In this document: positions 1-12,700 of the stretch, one piece after another
Layout: every line of letters starts with the position of its first letter
Position numbering within the stretch: the first letter of the stretch is position 1
The notes under the pieces: model-generated
What the model was told of the DNA's origin: nothing
The model's database searches: none
Seen by the model: only the letters and a program-made list of their open reading frames with translations
Translations under genes and position numbers: made by a program
Assembly (NCBI GenBank): GCA_958496175.1
Contig: OY292278.1
Location: 42,842,001 to 42,906,000, forward strand
Direction of reading: 5' to 3'
DNA length: 64,000 nt
From: Sisyra terminalis
Lineage: Eukaryota > Arthropoda > Insecta > Neuroptera > Sisyridae

Positions 1-493
1 TTACAGTTCATATGTTTCTTCCAACATTGCTGGTCTCCTTCTACTGGGTAGTATTAGGTAAGAGGGGGAGATTTTTTAAGTTTTCCTTTATTGACATTTT
101 ACATATTACAAATTGCCAACTTATTTTCTTTCTTTGTTGTACATGAATGTTGATGATTTATTGATTGGTGAAAAACGATAGACAAGAAAATTTTACAAAA
201 GGGTAACCATTATCGTATCAAAACTCAAACTAGATCAGCTTTTCTTATTCTTTCCGTAATTAAATCATTTTTATGCACAAAAACTGATAAATGGTAAAAA
301 TTGGTAATAAAATGAAATTGAAATGACAGTTGAAACAAATGACAGCAATAAGCTAATTATTATATTTAGTTTTCACTTGCATGTATGGGTTTGAATATAT
401 TCTTTGTTCTCTAACTTTGCTGACATACGTTCATAGTCATATACATTTGCCTATTATTATAATAAAACAGTTACCTGTACCCAAATAAGAAAT
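1..493. other. Intergenic or intronic AT-rich DNA, nothing recognised
   Basis: I see no open frame, RNA gene or repeat structure that I can support here. It could be an upstream intron of the zinc-finger gene that continues at 6765, because that gene's first visible exon begins at a splice acceptor. Confidence 0.4.
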
Positions 494-703
494 ACTTATA
501 TAGAAGTTTGAACTATTCTGTCGGTAAATTTCAGAGCTTCTGTTAGAGGACCGCTAGTTATCCCTGTTAAAAATTAGCCTTAATCAAAAGTAATTTTATA
601 CAACGACAACTAGCGATGGGCTAACAAAAGTTCTTGTATTTACCAACAAGTTAGCCTAACCTTCTTCCGCATATTTAATACAGAATTAAACTTCTATATA
701 AGT
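494..703. mobile_element. Possible small inverted-repeat element (MITE-like)
   Basis: ACTTATATAGAAGTTT at 494-509 is repeated exactly in inverse at 688-703, giving a 210-bp unit with 16-bp terminal inverted repeats. No clear target-site duplication is visible, so the superfamily is unknown and a chance or decayed palindrome is possible. Confidence 0.45.
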
Positions 704-829
704 CTCTCTTCTCTGCTACCAACCCCTGGCCTAAACCAATGGGCTTAGAACAATTTTTTTTCCTAACTCTTAGATATACCTTCCACATAACTTTAGGTAC
801 CTTTTCAAAGTGGTTATATCAGGGGTTCT

Positions 830-1116
830 CAAAGTGTGTGCCGCGGCGCCCTGGTGCGCCGTAGAAAGTAAAGAGGGGCGCCGCGAGTCGATCCTCATTA
901 TCTGAAATGATCCGAAACCACAAATATTCGCGGGTACCTATAAAGCAACAATTACAACAACTACTATTATTATAGGTACATATTACTTTCGACTATAATA
1001 TAATATATATATATATATATAGTCTCCATATTCAAATAGCTTACTAAAGTAGGGCGCCGTGACAAAATACTAACCTTGTAAATGCGCCGCGGGCTCAAAA
1101 AGATTGAGAACCCCTG
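830..1116. mobile_element. hAT-like MITE, 287 bp
   Basis: The ends are CAGGGGTTCTCAAAGTGTG and (inverted) CAGGGGTTCTCAATCTTTTT, which is the classic hAT terminal pattern. It is flanked by GGTTATAT on the left and GATTATAT on the right, an 8-bp target duplication with one mismatch, the size expected for hAT. The interior is locally GC-rich (GGCGCCGC repeats near both ends) and has no coding capacity. It also holds an (AT)n run at about 1001-1020. Confidence 0.85.
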
Positions 1117-2700
1117 GATTATATGATTAATTTAAATAAACCCCTTGACTATCAAATTGCCCTTTGAAGCATGAACCCCGCATTTTAGGACCCATATCCT
1201 ATCCGTAGTAGTTTACAGTGTACCAATTTTCTAAAAAAGAAAAAAAAACTTCATTATTCTTCTCAACACCTCGCCCTTCATTTGTTCTTTAAAAATTTTA
1301 GGGACCATAGCTTAAAATCTTAGTCTGGAAGCTTAAAATTTTATAAAGGGTCTTACATTACATAAATGAGATTCTAGGAGAAAGAATTTTCAAAAATTTT
1401 AATTTTCATCCCTTATATGAAAATTGTTCATACTTCAAATAGAAATAGAAAAATTTGTGATTAAGCTCCCGTTTATTAATAAGAGCCAATTGCAATGGCG
1501 TCCATCCAGTCGCTAAGGGATGAAATAAGGGTCAAAAGTTTGTAAAAGAACTATGACTTTAACACTAAAGACGTGAAAATCGGTGCTAAATGTGTAAAAG
1601 ATCAATTTCTAAACAAAAGTAAAAAACTTTCTACGAATACTATCTTTATCTATCTTTATCAATAAACGTGGAAATCAGTAAAGTTTTATGTGTATTTTAT
1701 GAGTCGCTTAGAATGGTTTTTTTTTACCATAAAATTTCAATTGGAAAAACGACTTCAGAGTTCTAGCCATTGAAGAATCGAAATATTATGCTGTTATCTT
1801 AAAAACTTTTAAATTTTACTTTCATTGACATTGTAACTATGAAAATCATTTCACAATATTACATTATCAAAAGCATATTCTCAAAATATCTTCAAGTGTT
1901 TAGGCACTTATCTTTCCACAGGTATGTTTGATTGAGTCATTCCTAATAAATAATTTCCGTTTTTGCAAAATGGATTTTGTTCCTCGATAAAGCAATTATT
2001 GTTATCTGAACGCAATATTTATTTGAGGTAATTGTTATTTACATGGTAACATATGTACATCCTTTGTCTAACGATAAATTACTGTTAACGCCAAATCTTT
2101 CCGATTGAGATTTATATTCAATTAACCAAGTTGGGGTTTTAATTGATTAATATCTATTGTCATTATTCACATTTGCATATATTCATATTCCTGTTTTCTC
2201 GTCATGAGGTGAAGTAGTAAGCTTTTGGAAAATGTAATTAGTAAGTTAATAGATTTTCCTTTCTGTTTTACATTGGTGAACAATTGTTACTCTTTTGAAA
2301 ATGATTTTCTAAAGTGATTACATTCTAGTTGGTATAAGGCATTCAATTCAAAAAGTTTGTGGAAAATCAGAGGTAATATTCGGAAGTTTGTATAGTAATT
2401 TTTATGATACTTGCAGTTTAGTAATGGAAACATTGATCATTTGAAATTCGATCGTAAGAACTTTATTGGCTTCCTTGTCGGAATAGATCTATTGATATAT
2501 CACAACTGATTATAAAAATAACTTTAGCGTCCAAATGTAAAATAATCGTTAGGAAGTATGACAATCGTTTTGCAAATTTAAACGGAAATATCCATTGACC
2601 ATCCTCAATAAATTGTCATCCGGTTCAACGGAACTTTTATCATTTTTTACTTCTTTGAATTCTTACATTGTAATCCTTCGAACAACAAAAAAGTCTTAAT
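1117..2700. other. Non-coding AT-rich DNA
   Basis: No gene, RNA gene or clear repeat structure was recognised. Only short A/T runs and simple words such as repeated TATCTTTATC near 1642-1661 are visible. Confidence 0.4.
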
Positions 2701-2859
2701 CAGAACTGGAAAACTGGAGCTGGAGTCAAAATATTTATTGGCTCCAGTTCCTAACAATCTTCTGCCTAAAAAATATTTTAACGCCATAAAATTAGATTGA
2801 AAATTAGTTCATAAATTAACACTTTAGTCTGGAGCCCGGATTGAGGCTACAACTAAGAA

Positions 2860-3640
2860 TTGGCTCCGAAATTGGAGCCTCAATTAATTGAATCCAGCTC
2901 TCCAACTTTGGTATCAAAACTAAAAATTAGCTCCGAATTGGAGCCTCAATTAATTGAATCCAGCTCTTCAACTTTGGTCTCAAAATACTTAAAAATTATT
3001 TTAATGCCATAAAGTTGGATTGAAAATTAGTTCATAAATTAACAATTTAGTCTAGAGCCGGGATCGAAACTAGAACTAAAAATTTGCTCTGGAATTGGAG
3101 CCTCAATTAATTGAATCCAGCTCTCCAATTTTGGTCTCAAAATACTCAAAAATTATGTTAATGTCATCAGGAACCGGAATCGAAGGTAGAAATAAAAATT
3201 TGCTCTGGAATTGGAACCTCAATTAATTGAATCCAGCTCTCCAATTTTGGTCTCAAAACTAAAAATTAGCTCCGAATTGGAGCTTCAATTAATTGAATCC
3301 AGCTCTCCAACTTTGGTCTCAAAATACTCAAAAATTATTTTAATGTCATAAAATTGAATTGAAAATTAGTTCATAAATTAACAACTTAGTCAGGAGCCCG
3401 AATCGAAGCTAGAACTAAAAATTGGCTCCGAAATTAGAGCCTCAATTAATTGGATTCAACTCTCCAACTTTGGTCTCAAAATACTCAAAAATTATTTTAC
3501 TGCCATAAAATTGGATTGAAAATTAGTTCATAAATTAAAAATTTAGTCTCGAACCCGGTTCGAAACTAGAACTAAAAATTGGCTCCGAAATTGGAGCCTC
3601 AATTAATTGAATCCAGTTCTCCAACTTTGGTCTTAAAATT
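2860..3640. repeat. Tandem array, ~157-bp unit with shortened derivatives
   Basis: The landmark CAATTAATTG within 'gagcctcaattaattgaatc' recurs at 2881, 2947, 3104, 3220, 3286, 3443 and 3600. Spacings are 66, 157, 116, 66, 157 and 157 bp. Each full unit contains the phrases 'ttggagcct', 'ccaactttggtctcaaaata' and 'gaaaattagttcataaatta'. The 66-bp spacers are internally deleted units. Related degenerate sequence begins near 2705. There is no coding potential. An unclassified local satellite or the inside of a transposon is possible. Confidence 0.85.
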
Positions 3641-3649
3641 CTTTCCCAA

Positions 3650-4678
3650 AAAATATCAACCCTGTTGAAAAAATTTGATTTATAAGTACATTTACAAGAA
3701 CTTGCATTTGATAAAAAAGTGCTATGCACTTTGGATTTAAATGATTTGATTACTTTTTACATGTATGTAAAAGATACAAGGATTTCCATTACTTGATCTC
3801 CTTATTGTGGTTAATGAATTTTAAAATGTTTGCAATTAGGATTAATTTTATATCTAGTTGTGAACTTCTTCTATTCTTTTAGATTGTAATCGACATTTTG
3901 AAATTTGGATTTTGGACTTTTCCTTAATTATGCTATAAGAAATCTTTGATAAAAGAATTTCAGTCTTTAGTGGTTTCAAAGTAATAGATAAATAACATTC
4001 TTGAATCTTGAATCTTGCAAGGGGAAGACACTTCCGGTTTGGGAATTTAATTTAACAAAAGTTCATACAGAAACTATGGTAAAAAGAGGGTAGGAAATGG
4101 GTGAAGAACTGTTACATACGAGGTGATTGATTCTGCAGGGTGGGTAAGAAGAGGAGGGTATAAAAAAGTGAATATAAAGAGAAGGAAATTACGGGATAAT
4201 CACGTCAGTTTTCTTGGGTAATTTAGAAATTTATGATTCTTCTGACTCTTTTACCTTCCTCTATCTTATTCATTTTGTTTGGCAATTTATTTTTTTTAAC
4301 GTTTGCAACATTAACTTTTGAGGTTCTTTACAAATCTATTTCATTATTTTGCTTACAATTTATGAAGCCTACCAATATACAAGTTCATTTTGATCAGGGA
4401 AGACCTAATGATCCCACCTGGTTACTCCCATGCCTTGAAATCAAGTGGTGCTATTGATAAAGATCATACAAGTTAGAGTAGACTAAGTCTCAACAAGTTG
4501 AGAATACCAGCGGTCGGGTAACCGGGGTTAATTACCCCAAATGGGGTAAAATTGATTTTTTTTTTGGATAATATGAAAATTTTTCTATTATTTCTATTAA
4601 AACGTGAACAGAAATCGATTAAACGCCGAAGACTGTATTCAAATTGATCTTTCATCAAAAAGTCCCAATTTTGAAGTA
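3650..4678. other. Non-coding spacer
   Basis: Only short random frames are present. The 74-codon frame at 4233-4457 has no recognisable domain, a hydrophobic AT-driven composition and no splice or regulatory context. I do not call it a gene. Confidence 0.4.
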
Positions 4679-4899
4679 CAGTGTAATCTCTCTAATCCGG
4701 CACTATAAAGACCCGGAGGATGCCGAATTATTGGAATGTTCGGATTACTGGATTATAGTGAAAGAGTCATATGTAATGAATAAAATAAAGCACTTCATAG
4801 AGCACACAGGTATAGAGAGGCGAGGGAGGCGTGGGCGGAAAGTGCCGGATTATTGGATGTGCCGATCTATCGAAGTGCCGGATTAGTGAGATTATACTG
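4679..4899. mobile_element. pogo/Tigger-like MITE (Tc1-mariner superfamily), 221 bp
   Basis: The element begins CAGTGTAATCTCTCTAATCC and ends with the near-perfect inverse CAGTATAATCTCACTAATCC. It is flanked by TA on both sides (677-678 of the 4 kb block, and 4900-4901), the Tc1/mariner/pogo target duplication. The interior repeats the word GCCGGATTA / TGCCGAATTA several times. The short open frame crossing it is incidental. Confidence 0.85.
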
Positions 4900-5084
4900 T
4901 AATTATATCAAATATGAAGCAACATCATTTTTCCAAAACCTATACGACAAATACGTTAAGTTTAATTAATTCAATAAATAATGTTTATTTAAAATTTACA
5001 TTGATTGTTTTCTTCTCAGAATGGGGGGGTAATTTCGACTTAAGCAAAAATATTTCGGGGTAATGGTTAAAAAAGTTCCCCGAT

Positions 5085-5450
5085 CGCCCTATACTGATTA
5101 TCTAACCAAATTTTAAAGTTTGAATTTGCCAATAGATTGGAAATCGTTTGTAGAGATTTGTCAACAAAATAGTTTAGTAGGAATTAATTAATGACAAAAA
5201 ATTAGTTATTTAGTCATTGATATAGTAAAATGTTAAAAAAATAGGATTTTTAACGACATATCATAACAAAAATGCAGGAAAATTTAGAAAACTGTTGTTT
5301 AATAATAAAACAAAAAGAAAAATTAAAGAAAACTTAACAGATCTTCTTCCCTCCCACCAAAAAATTGAAGAAAAAAAAAGCATTTAGGAAGTTTTTTCCA
5401 AATTCAATTCAAACTTTAAAATTTTATTGGCAAATCGGTATAGGGTCTTA
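5085..5450. repeat. Imperfect inverted repeat with ~50-bp arms
   Basis: The arm around 5085-5135 (CCCTATACTGATT ... AAATTTTAAAGTTTGAATTTG) recurs in inverse around 5395-5450 (CAAACTTTAAAATTTT ... AATCGGTATAGGG). The right arm merges into the first unit of the tandem duplication that follows. It may be an edge of a decayed foldback element. Confidence 0.5.
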
Positions 5451-6050
5451 ACAATGGCTTCTACGAAAAAAAAAATCCTTTAACGTCACTGGATTAGTCA
5501 TTAGTTTGATAAATTTTTAGATTAGATGATGCAAGAATTCAGTTATTGTAGGTGAAAAAAAAAATTATATTTCTTCTAAAAAACGATGCTTCATTTAAAG
5601 GATTTAAAGTTTATGGATTTATTAAATCAAACGCTTTAAATAATGAAGTCTATTTAACTTGGGGGTAAAGTTCCCGTCTTTCCAACCAGAAGTGCTGACA
5701 CGAAAACTGCATTGTTTTGCAACAATGCAGATTAGGAAATTATTTTTCAAAATTCAATTAAAACTTTATAATTTTATTGGCAAATCGATATAACTTCTGC
5801 GGAAAAAGAATCCTTTAACGTCACTGAATTAGTCATGTTTGATAAATTTTTAGATTAGATGTTGCAAGAATTCAGTTATTATAGGTGAAAAAAAATATTA
5901 TATTTCTTCTAAAAAAAGGATTTAAAGTTTATGGATTTCTTAAATCAAATGCTTTAAATAGTGAAGTCTATTTAACTTGAGGGTAAAGTTCCCGTTTTTC
6001 CAACCAGGAGTGCTGGCAGGAAAACTGCATTGTTTTGCAACAATGCAGGG
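5395..6050. repeat. Direct tandem duplication, two ~340-bp units
   Basis: Unit A runs from about 5395 to 5745 and unit B from about 5746 to 6050. Both contain, in the same order, ATTTTATTGGCAAATCG, TCCTTTAACGTCACTG, a GCAAGAATTCAGTTATT stretch, a TGAAGTCTATTTAACTTG stretch and the hairpin GCATTGTTTTGCAACAATGC. Anchor offsets between units are 335-350 bp because of small indels. Nothing is coded. Confidence 0.8.
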
Positions 6051-6059
6051 AAATCTCTT

Positions 6060-6764
6060 ATAAAATGATGAGTTTCTTTTGAACGTATTATACTTTTACT
6101 TTTATCTTACTCTACCTTAATGTACATATACTCTAACCCAGAAATTTATTTTATCCAAAAAAAAATGAAGAAAGTAATAAACGCAAACATACACCTACTG
6201 ATAATTCCTAAAAACCTGTCGACTCTGATAAGAATTGATAACTTTTCATTTTACTTCATATCGGAAACTACACACCTATATATAAGCGCAATTTTTTCCA
6301 CAAATTTCCACCAATTACTGCTGGCCATGGCCGGAGGCTGTCCTTATTTAAATTTTCAAAATTACAAGAACTCAAGGCGCCACAATTACTAGAAACCTGT
6401 GAACATTCTCTGTTCCTAATCTTATCAAAATTGTGTTTGGAAATTGGAAAAATGTACATATAGGTATAATAAATTGTATCAATATCTTTATCGCTTCAAA
6501 ATATCCACACCTTTTCCCGTTTTATTTAACCAAGAAACGGGGCCGACCCCAGTGTTGTCTTGACGAAGAAATTAAATATTTGAAAAATAAGAGTGTCTGA
6601 CTCAATTTTTATTATCAAAATATGCTTCATTATCTTTACGTTGGTCTTCAATGGTTCACTCATTGTAACGAAAACCTTATGGCTCAGATAAATTTTGGTT
6701 AATTTAAAGGTTTTATTGGTTGAAATTTATAAAATCGGTTTTTAATTGTTTGTTTTTGTTGCAG
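6060..6764 (+). other. Probable intron 5' of the visible zinc-finger exons
   Basis: The stretch ends in a pyrimidine-rich tract and the acceptor TTGTTGCAG at 6764, so at least its distal part is intronic on the + strand. Open frames at 6120-6392 and 6268-6459 have no recognisable domain. Confidence 0.5.
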
Positions 6765-9700
6765 GAAACTCAGAAATCTCGGACTGATAAACTGCTAAGA
6801 AAGCTGGCGAACAATCGGCAATTAGAGATTGTTGCATCTCGCAAAATCGATGCCACCGATGCCTTAAACTCAAGTCCACCCCCGAAGAAAAAATCGCGCC
6901 CTATTCCGAATTTAATTCCTATTCAAAACACATCACAAGCAGCCCTGAAAAAGCTATCGACCCCATACAGTCCAGAACAAGCAATATTGTCGCCAATTAA
7001 TATCAGCCAAAAAGATTTGAACAGTCTATGGTCGAAGTCCTTCCTAAGCGATTTTGCATCTCTGCTCGACGAAACCAGCACCAGTCATCCACTAACCACC
7101 GATTTAAACAAATTCAACGACATAGTAGAAATCACAGCGATCAAAAAAATCGATAACAATTCCCAACAAACGGTTCAGAAAACTCCAACTTTACAAACGC
7201 TAGCGTTGGGTAAAAAGAATGCCTCGTTCTTTGATCAGCTGAAAGAAAAACTGCTGACCAACGCTAAATCGGCCAACGAGAATAATCTAACATGTCAAGG
7301 CTGCGGTCACATCGCAAAAAGCCTATCCGAAATGGCAAGCCATCAAAAAACATGCGGAAAGTTCACCGAAGAAAAAATCCACGAACCACTTGCGTCATAC
7401 TATGGCTCGACACGATGTCAATATTGTCGGCAACGATGCAAATCAAGTTCCGATTTATTCCATCACATGCAAAGTTGCAGTAAAGTCAATGTCAATAAAA
7501 CGCAACACGATAAAGAAACGGAGCCGCAAGAGTTTCGCGACGATGAGAACAGTAATGAAAATCGTGCCGCGCCGCATCCAATGGAAAATAAAGTTTTCGT
7601 CTGGAATAACATTCCGGAAACGATCAATGAAACGGTCAATGATAATGTGATGGAATACGATGAGGAAATCAACGGAGGGACTTCCGATGGTCTTGATTTA
7701 ACCGTCAACAGTGTGGATACGTCTTCGAATGTCAGTGTCGAGTCATCTTCAGTACAAAATAACGCATCTTCTACCTCAAAACCAGTGACTCATGGCACCG
7801 ACGCCGACATGGCCTTAGCTCCTGGCTGTAAAAAAGTTTTCAAATGTCCCGATTGCTCGTTCTGGGCCACAACTGCATCTCGTTTCCACGTGCATATCGT
7901 TGGCCATTTGAATAAAAAACCGTTCGAATGTTCCCTATGTGCGTATCGATCCAACTGGCGTTGGGATATCACAAAACATATTCGCTTGAAGTCTGTACGG
8001 GATTCGAACCATCAAAAAGCCCGGGTATTAATGACAGACGAAACTGGTCGTCGTAACTATTCCAAATACAATAAATATCTGATGCAAATGAAAGATACGA
8101 TTACTTCCCCTGTCGAGAAACAATCGTCCAGTCGAAAAACACGTAGTTATGAAACGCAAGGAAATGACGATCAAGCTTTGTTTATTAGTTTACCGGATTC
8201 GGTGAAGAGCACTCGTTTACGAGGAGATTCCGTGAATCATTCCGGGGAGAGATTCGTACACTTGGGCAGCGATGAGGCAAAGAAGAATAGTTTAATGAAC
8301 ATTCCACCGTTGACGCCGATGACGAAAAAATCGCTTTGGAAATGTAAAAAGTGTAATATGCGGTAGGTTTTAATATTCCACATGAACTAGATAAGTTTTG
8401 CTTTAAATCCGCCTTCTTCTCGTATATTATTTCCTGTGTCATTTATAACTTTTTGCTATACTAATATAGACAACTTACAGTACTTGGTTTTGGGTTCTGG
8501 TGCGGAAACTTCACTTCAAATCTGTTTAAATAAGGAAAAGGAATTTTAACCATTGCTTAATATTTAAAAAATAGCAGATAAAAGCGATATATACAGTAGA
8601 CTGATTCAAAAAAAATGATGAATTTTTTTTTCTTAATTATATCGAAAATATTGTTGGAAATGATAAAAAAAAATACTGTGAAAGTTTAAGCTTTTAATAT
8701 TAAGAGGTGCCGCATCGCAAATTTCGATTTTTCATTTAAATAACATGGGAACAATATTCTCTTGCACTTTGGAATTTTATAGCTCACGTTGGTGACAATA
8801 TTTCGGAATGACCAAGGTATATTCTTGTAGAAAATTGAACGATCTACAAAAAAGGTCACAAATAAGTTTTTGATATATTTATTCCTTCAAAAGTTATTCG
8901 AGGTCAAAGTTGAACTAAAGAGAAATTTTAATAAATTTTTTCAATTTTTTGATGCAACCATCAATTTTATAAGAAAATTTTATAGGACATTTTTTGTAGA
9001 GCACTTTTTTTTCTATAACTTATCTTTATAAAAGTTTTTGATATTTTTTACAGGTTCTAAGTAATAAAAAAAAATATGTTAAAAATATAATAATTCAGGG
9101 AATATTATTAATTTAAAACAATAAAATTACGAATATTTTCAGTTTAATGCAAATAACTTAGGACCTGTGAAAAATATCAAAAACTTTTATAGTGATAAGT
9201 TATAGAAAAAAAATTGCTCGACAAAAAATGTCCTATAAAATTTTCTCATAAAATTGATGGTAGCGTCACAAAATTGAAAAAATATTAAAATTTCTCTTTA
9301 GTTCAACTTTGACCTCGAATAACTTTTGAAGGAATAAATATATCAAAAATTTGTAAGAGACCTGTTTTGTAGATCGTTTAATTTTCTACAAGAATATACC
9401 TTGGTCATTCCAAAATATTGTCACCAACTTAAGCTATAATATTCCAAAGTGTAAGAGAATATTGTTTCCATGTTATTTAAATGTAGAGCACTTTTTTTCT
9501 ATAACTTATCTTTATAAAAGTTTTTGATATTTTTACAGGTTCTAAGTAATAAAAAAAATATGTTAAAAATATAATGATTCAGGGAATATTATTAATTTAA
9601 AACAATAAAGTTACAAATATTTTCAGTTTAATGTAACTAACTTAGGATTTGTGAAAAATATCAAAATCTTTTATAGAGATAAGTTATAGAAAAAAAAAGT

Positions 9701-12700
9701 ACCCTACATTTAAATAACATGGGAACAATATTCTCTTACACTTTGGAATATTATAGCTCAAGTTGGTGACAATATTTTGGAATGACCAAGGTTTATTCTT
9801 GTAGAAAATTGAACGATCTACAAAAAATGTGGTCTTACAAATTTTTGATATATTTATTCCTACAAAAGTTATTCGAGGTCAAAGTTGAACTAAACAGAAA
9901 CGCAACCATCAATTTTATGAGAAAATTTTATGGGACATTTTTTGTAGAGCACTTTTTTTCCTATAACTTATCACTATAAAAGTTTTTGATATTTTTCACA
10001 GGTCCTAAGTTATTTGCATTAAACTGAAAATATTCGTAATTTTATTGTTTTAAATTAATAATATTCCCTGAATTATTATATTTTTAACATATTTTTTTTT
10101 ATTACTTAGAACCTGTAAAAAATATCAAAAACTTTTATAAAGATAAGTTATAGGAAAAAAAGTGCTCTACAAAAAATGTCCTATAAAATTGATGGTTGCG
10201 TCAAAAAATTGAAGAAAATTTATTAAAATTTCTCTTTAGTTCAACTTTGACTTCGAATAACTTTTGAAAGAATAAATATATCAAAAACTTGTAAGAGACC
10301 TTTTTTGTAGATCGTTCAATTTTCTACAAGAATATACCTTGGTCATTCCGAAATATTGTCACCAATGAGACCTATAAAATTCCAAAGTGCAAGAGAATAT
10401 TGTTCCCATGTTATTTAAATGGAAAATCGAAATTTGCGATGCGGCACCTCTTAATATTAATATTTAGAGCTTAAACTTTCACAGGATTTTTTTTTGTCAT
10501 TCCCAACAATATTTTCGATATAATTAAGAAAAAAAAATCATCTTCTTTTTTTTGAATCAGTCTAATATACAGTAGAAATCTATTATTGTAACGAAAATAT
10601 AAGCTGAATTTAAAATGAAAATTGCAGAAGTGAAGACCGTCAAGCGCTAATCCAACACGTGAAGGAGCACTACGTTCAGGAGGCGAGCGAACAAATCGAG
10701 GACGATCAGATTGTGGAAAACGCTGAAAACGGGCCGGAGGACTCCCGACCCGAGAACAGCAATGATGAGGCAAGTGTTGGCCGCAGTGGTGGAGGCCAAG
10801 CGCCCTTCCGTTGTGGTCATTGTCACCAGGTATCAAACTGGAAGCATGTTATTCAGGTATTTACTAACAAACCGCAACCGCTCACTAATGAATCGAAAGT
10901 CACTAACGTGTCATCCTGCATTCATTTCGCTTCATAACGATTAAGTGATTTTTTCGATTTACTAATGATTCAACGCTTTGATAACAGCATGAAATTGGTC
11001 AAAATTTTTCTCTTTTTTTATGCTAATAAATTTTATATATTAGTGATTAGTTAACGATAGTTTGTGTGTTATCAAAGTTTGAACCACCCGAACTTGAAAA
11101 ACTGTACATCTCTTTTCAGTCTATAATAAGAGTTTAATTTGGAAGGATACAACTCTATATAAATCTAAAAGAAAATTTAAAAGAAAAAAAAAGAGTTATT
11201 ATCTTCATATTGAATTAGATAAAGCCAAAAAAATTTAGTTTAGTATGACTAAGTCAAGAACACAAAATGAGTTCTTTACTGTTTAATATTTACTTCATTT
11301 GAAAACCGAGAATTAAGATAACTTATCTTAATATATTTTATTGAAAAAATTAGTATAACATATTGGCTTGGCTGTCTTTCTATATGCATGACTCTTCAAT
11401 TAGTTTGATGAATAGTTCCCGATAATAAAGGATAACGTATCGGTTATAATTAGTAAAAATTTTGTCAAGGATTCCAGTTAAAAATTGGGTTTTTATCTAT
11501 TTTTACTAGAAATGTTAAAGTTAATAAACTTTTGAAAATTAATTGTACAAATGGAGTTTATATATAGAAAATAAAAATCAATTTCTGATGAAAGCTTAAA
11601 TCTTTAGTAGTAGGATAGGCAACCCATTTTGTTTGAATGTTTTTTAATACACTGAAATTATTAGCCGTTATTGAAGCAAATAGCCTTTATATATGTGCCA
11701 ATGTGTGGTGCAAATATTGGTCCAGATATAAATAAAGGACATAGGACGATAAGTATACTGAATCATTCACCGGAAGGTATTTGGTTCATAATTTCAGGGT
11801 ATGTTGATACTATTAAGATACATTGATTCGACAAGTTTCAAATCCCTATGTATTACCGTTTCTAATCAGAAAAAAAAATTCTCAGAAACTTATAAATCGA
11901 TTTATTTGAATTTTGAGTATGTTTTAGGGGCTGATGGTAGCTTCCAGAAAAAAAAATTAAGAACTATATCGGTTCATAAGATCCTTGAAAAAAGAGTGAT
12001 TTTTTTTTTAATTTGAATTTTTAACCATTATACAATTACGAAACTGTTTTTTTTCGGATTCCCCATTTTAAAAAACGGTACACCATATTGAAAAAAAAAT
12101 AAAAATTGATTTTTTTACACAAAAATCCATTAATGTAATAAACAGAAACGAAGCATACTCGATTACTATACGAGTGCAAACTACAGAAAATATTAAAATT
12201 TGGCACTATTATGATTAATTCAGCATAAAGTGTTATCATATAGACCAGCGGTTTCTACCCTTTTTCAGCCGCGAACCCCCAAGGAAATCAAGCATAATGC
12301 CAAGGACCGCTGAGTGAAAAAAAGGTGCAATTTTCGGACAATATTATATTTTAGTATTCCTTCATTAAATTAAAAAACAATAAACAAACTTTTTCAAAGG
12401 GACCGCGGACCCTCAGGGGTCCGCGGATTACAAGTTGTACTATGCATGGAATGGCTTTTTTCGATTTTTGAAGAAATGGTAATACATAGGGATCTGAAAC
12501 TTGCCGAATCAATGTATCTTAATAGTACCAACATACCCTGAAATTATCAACCAAATACCCTTCTGGGGCCGATTCACTATACTTATCGTCCTATGCCCTT
12601 TGTTCCCATATTGGACATTTTCCTAAATTTCCAAGATCAACTTTCTTTTGAAACGTTTCCCCAATATACCCAGGCTAAAAACTTTTGATTTTTCTTGAAA

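Noticed and set aside
2860..3640. CRISPR-like array
   Set aside because: Units are long and adjacent without unique spacers, and the genome is eukaryotic. It is an ordinary tandem array.
4233..4457. 74-codon hydrophobic frame
   Set aside because: AT-rich composition gives such frames by chance. No homology or signals seen.
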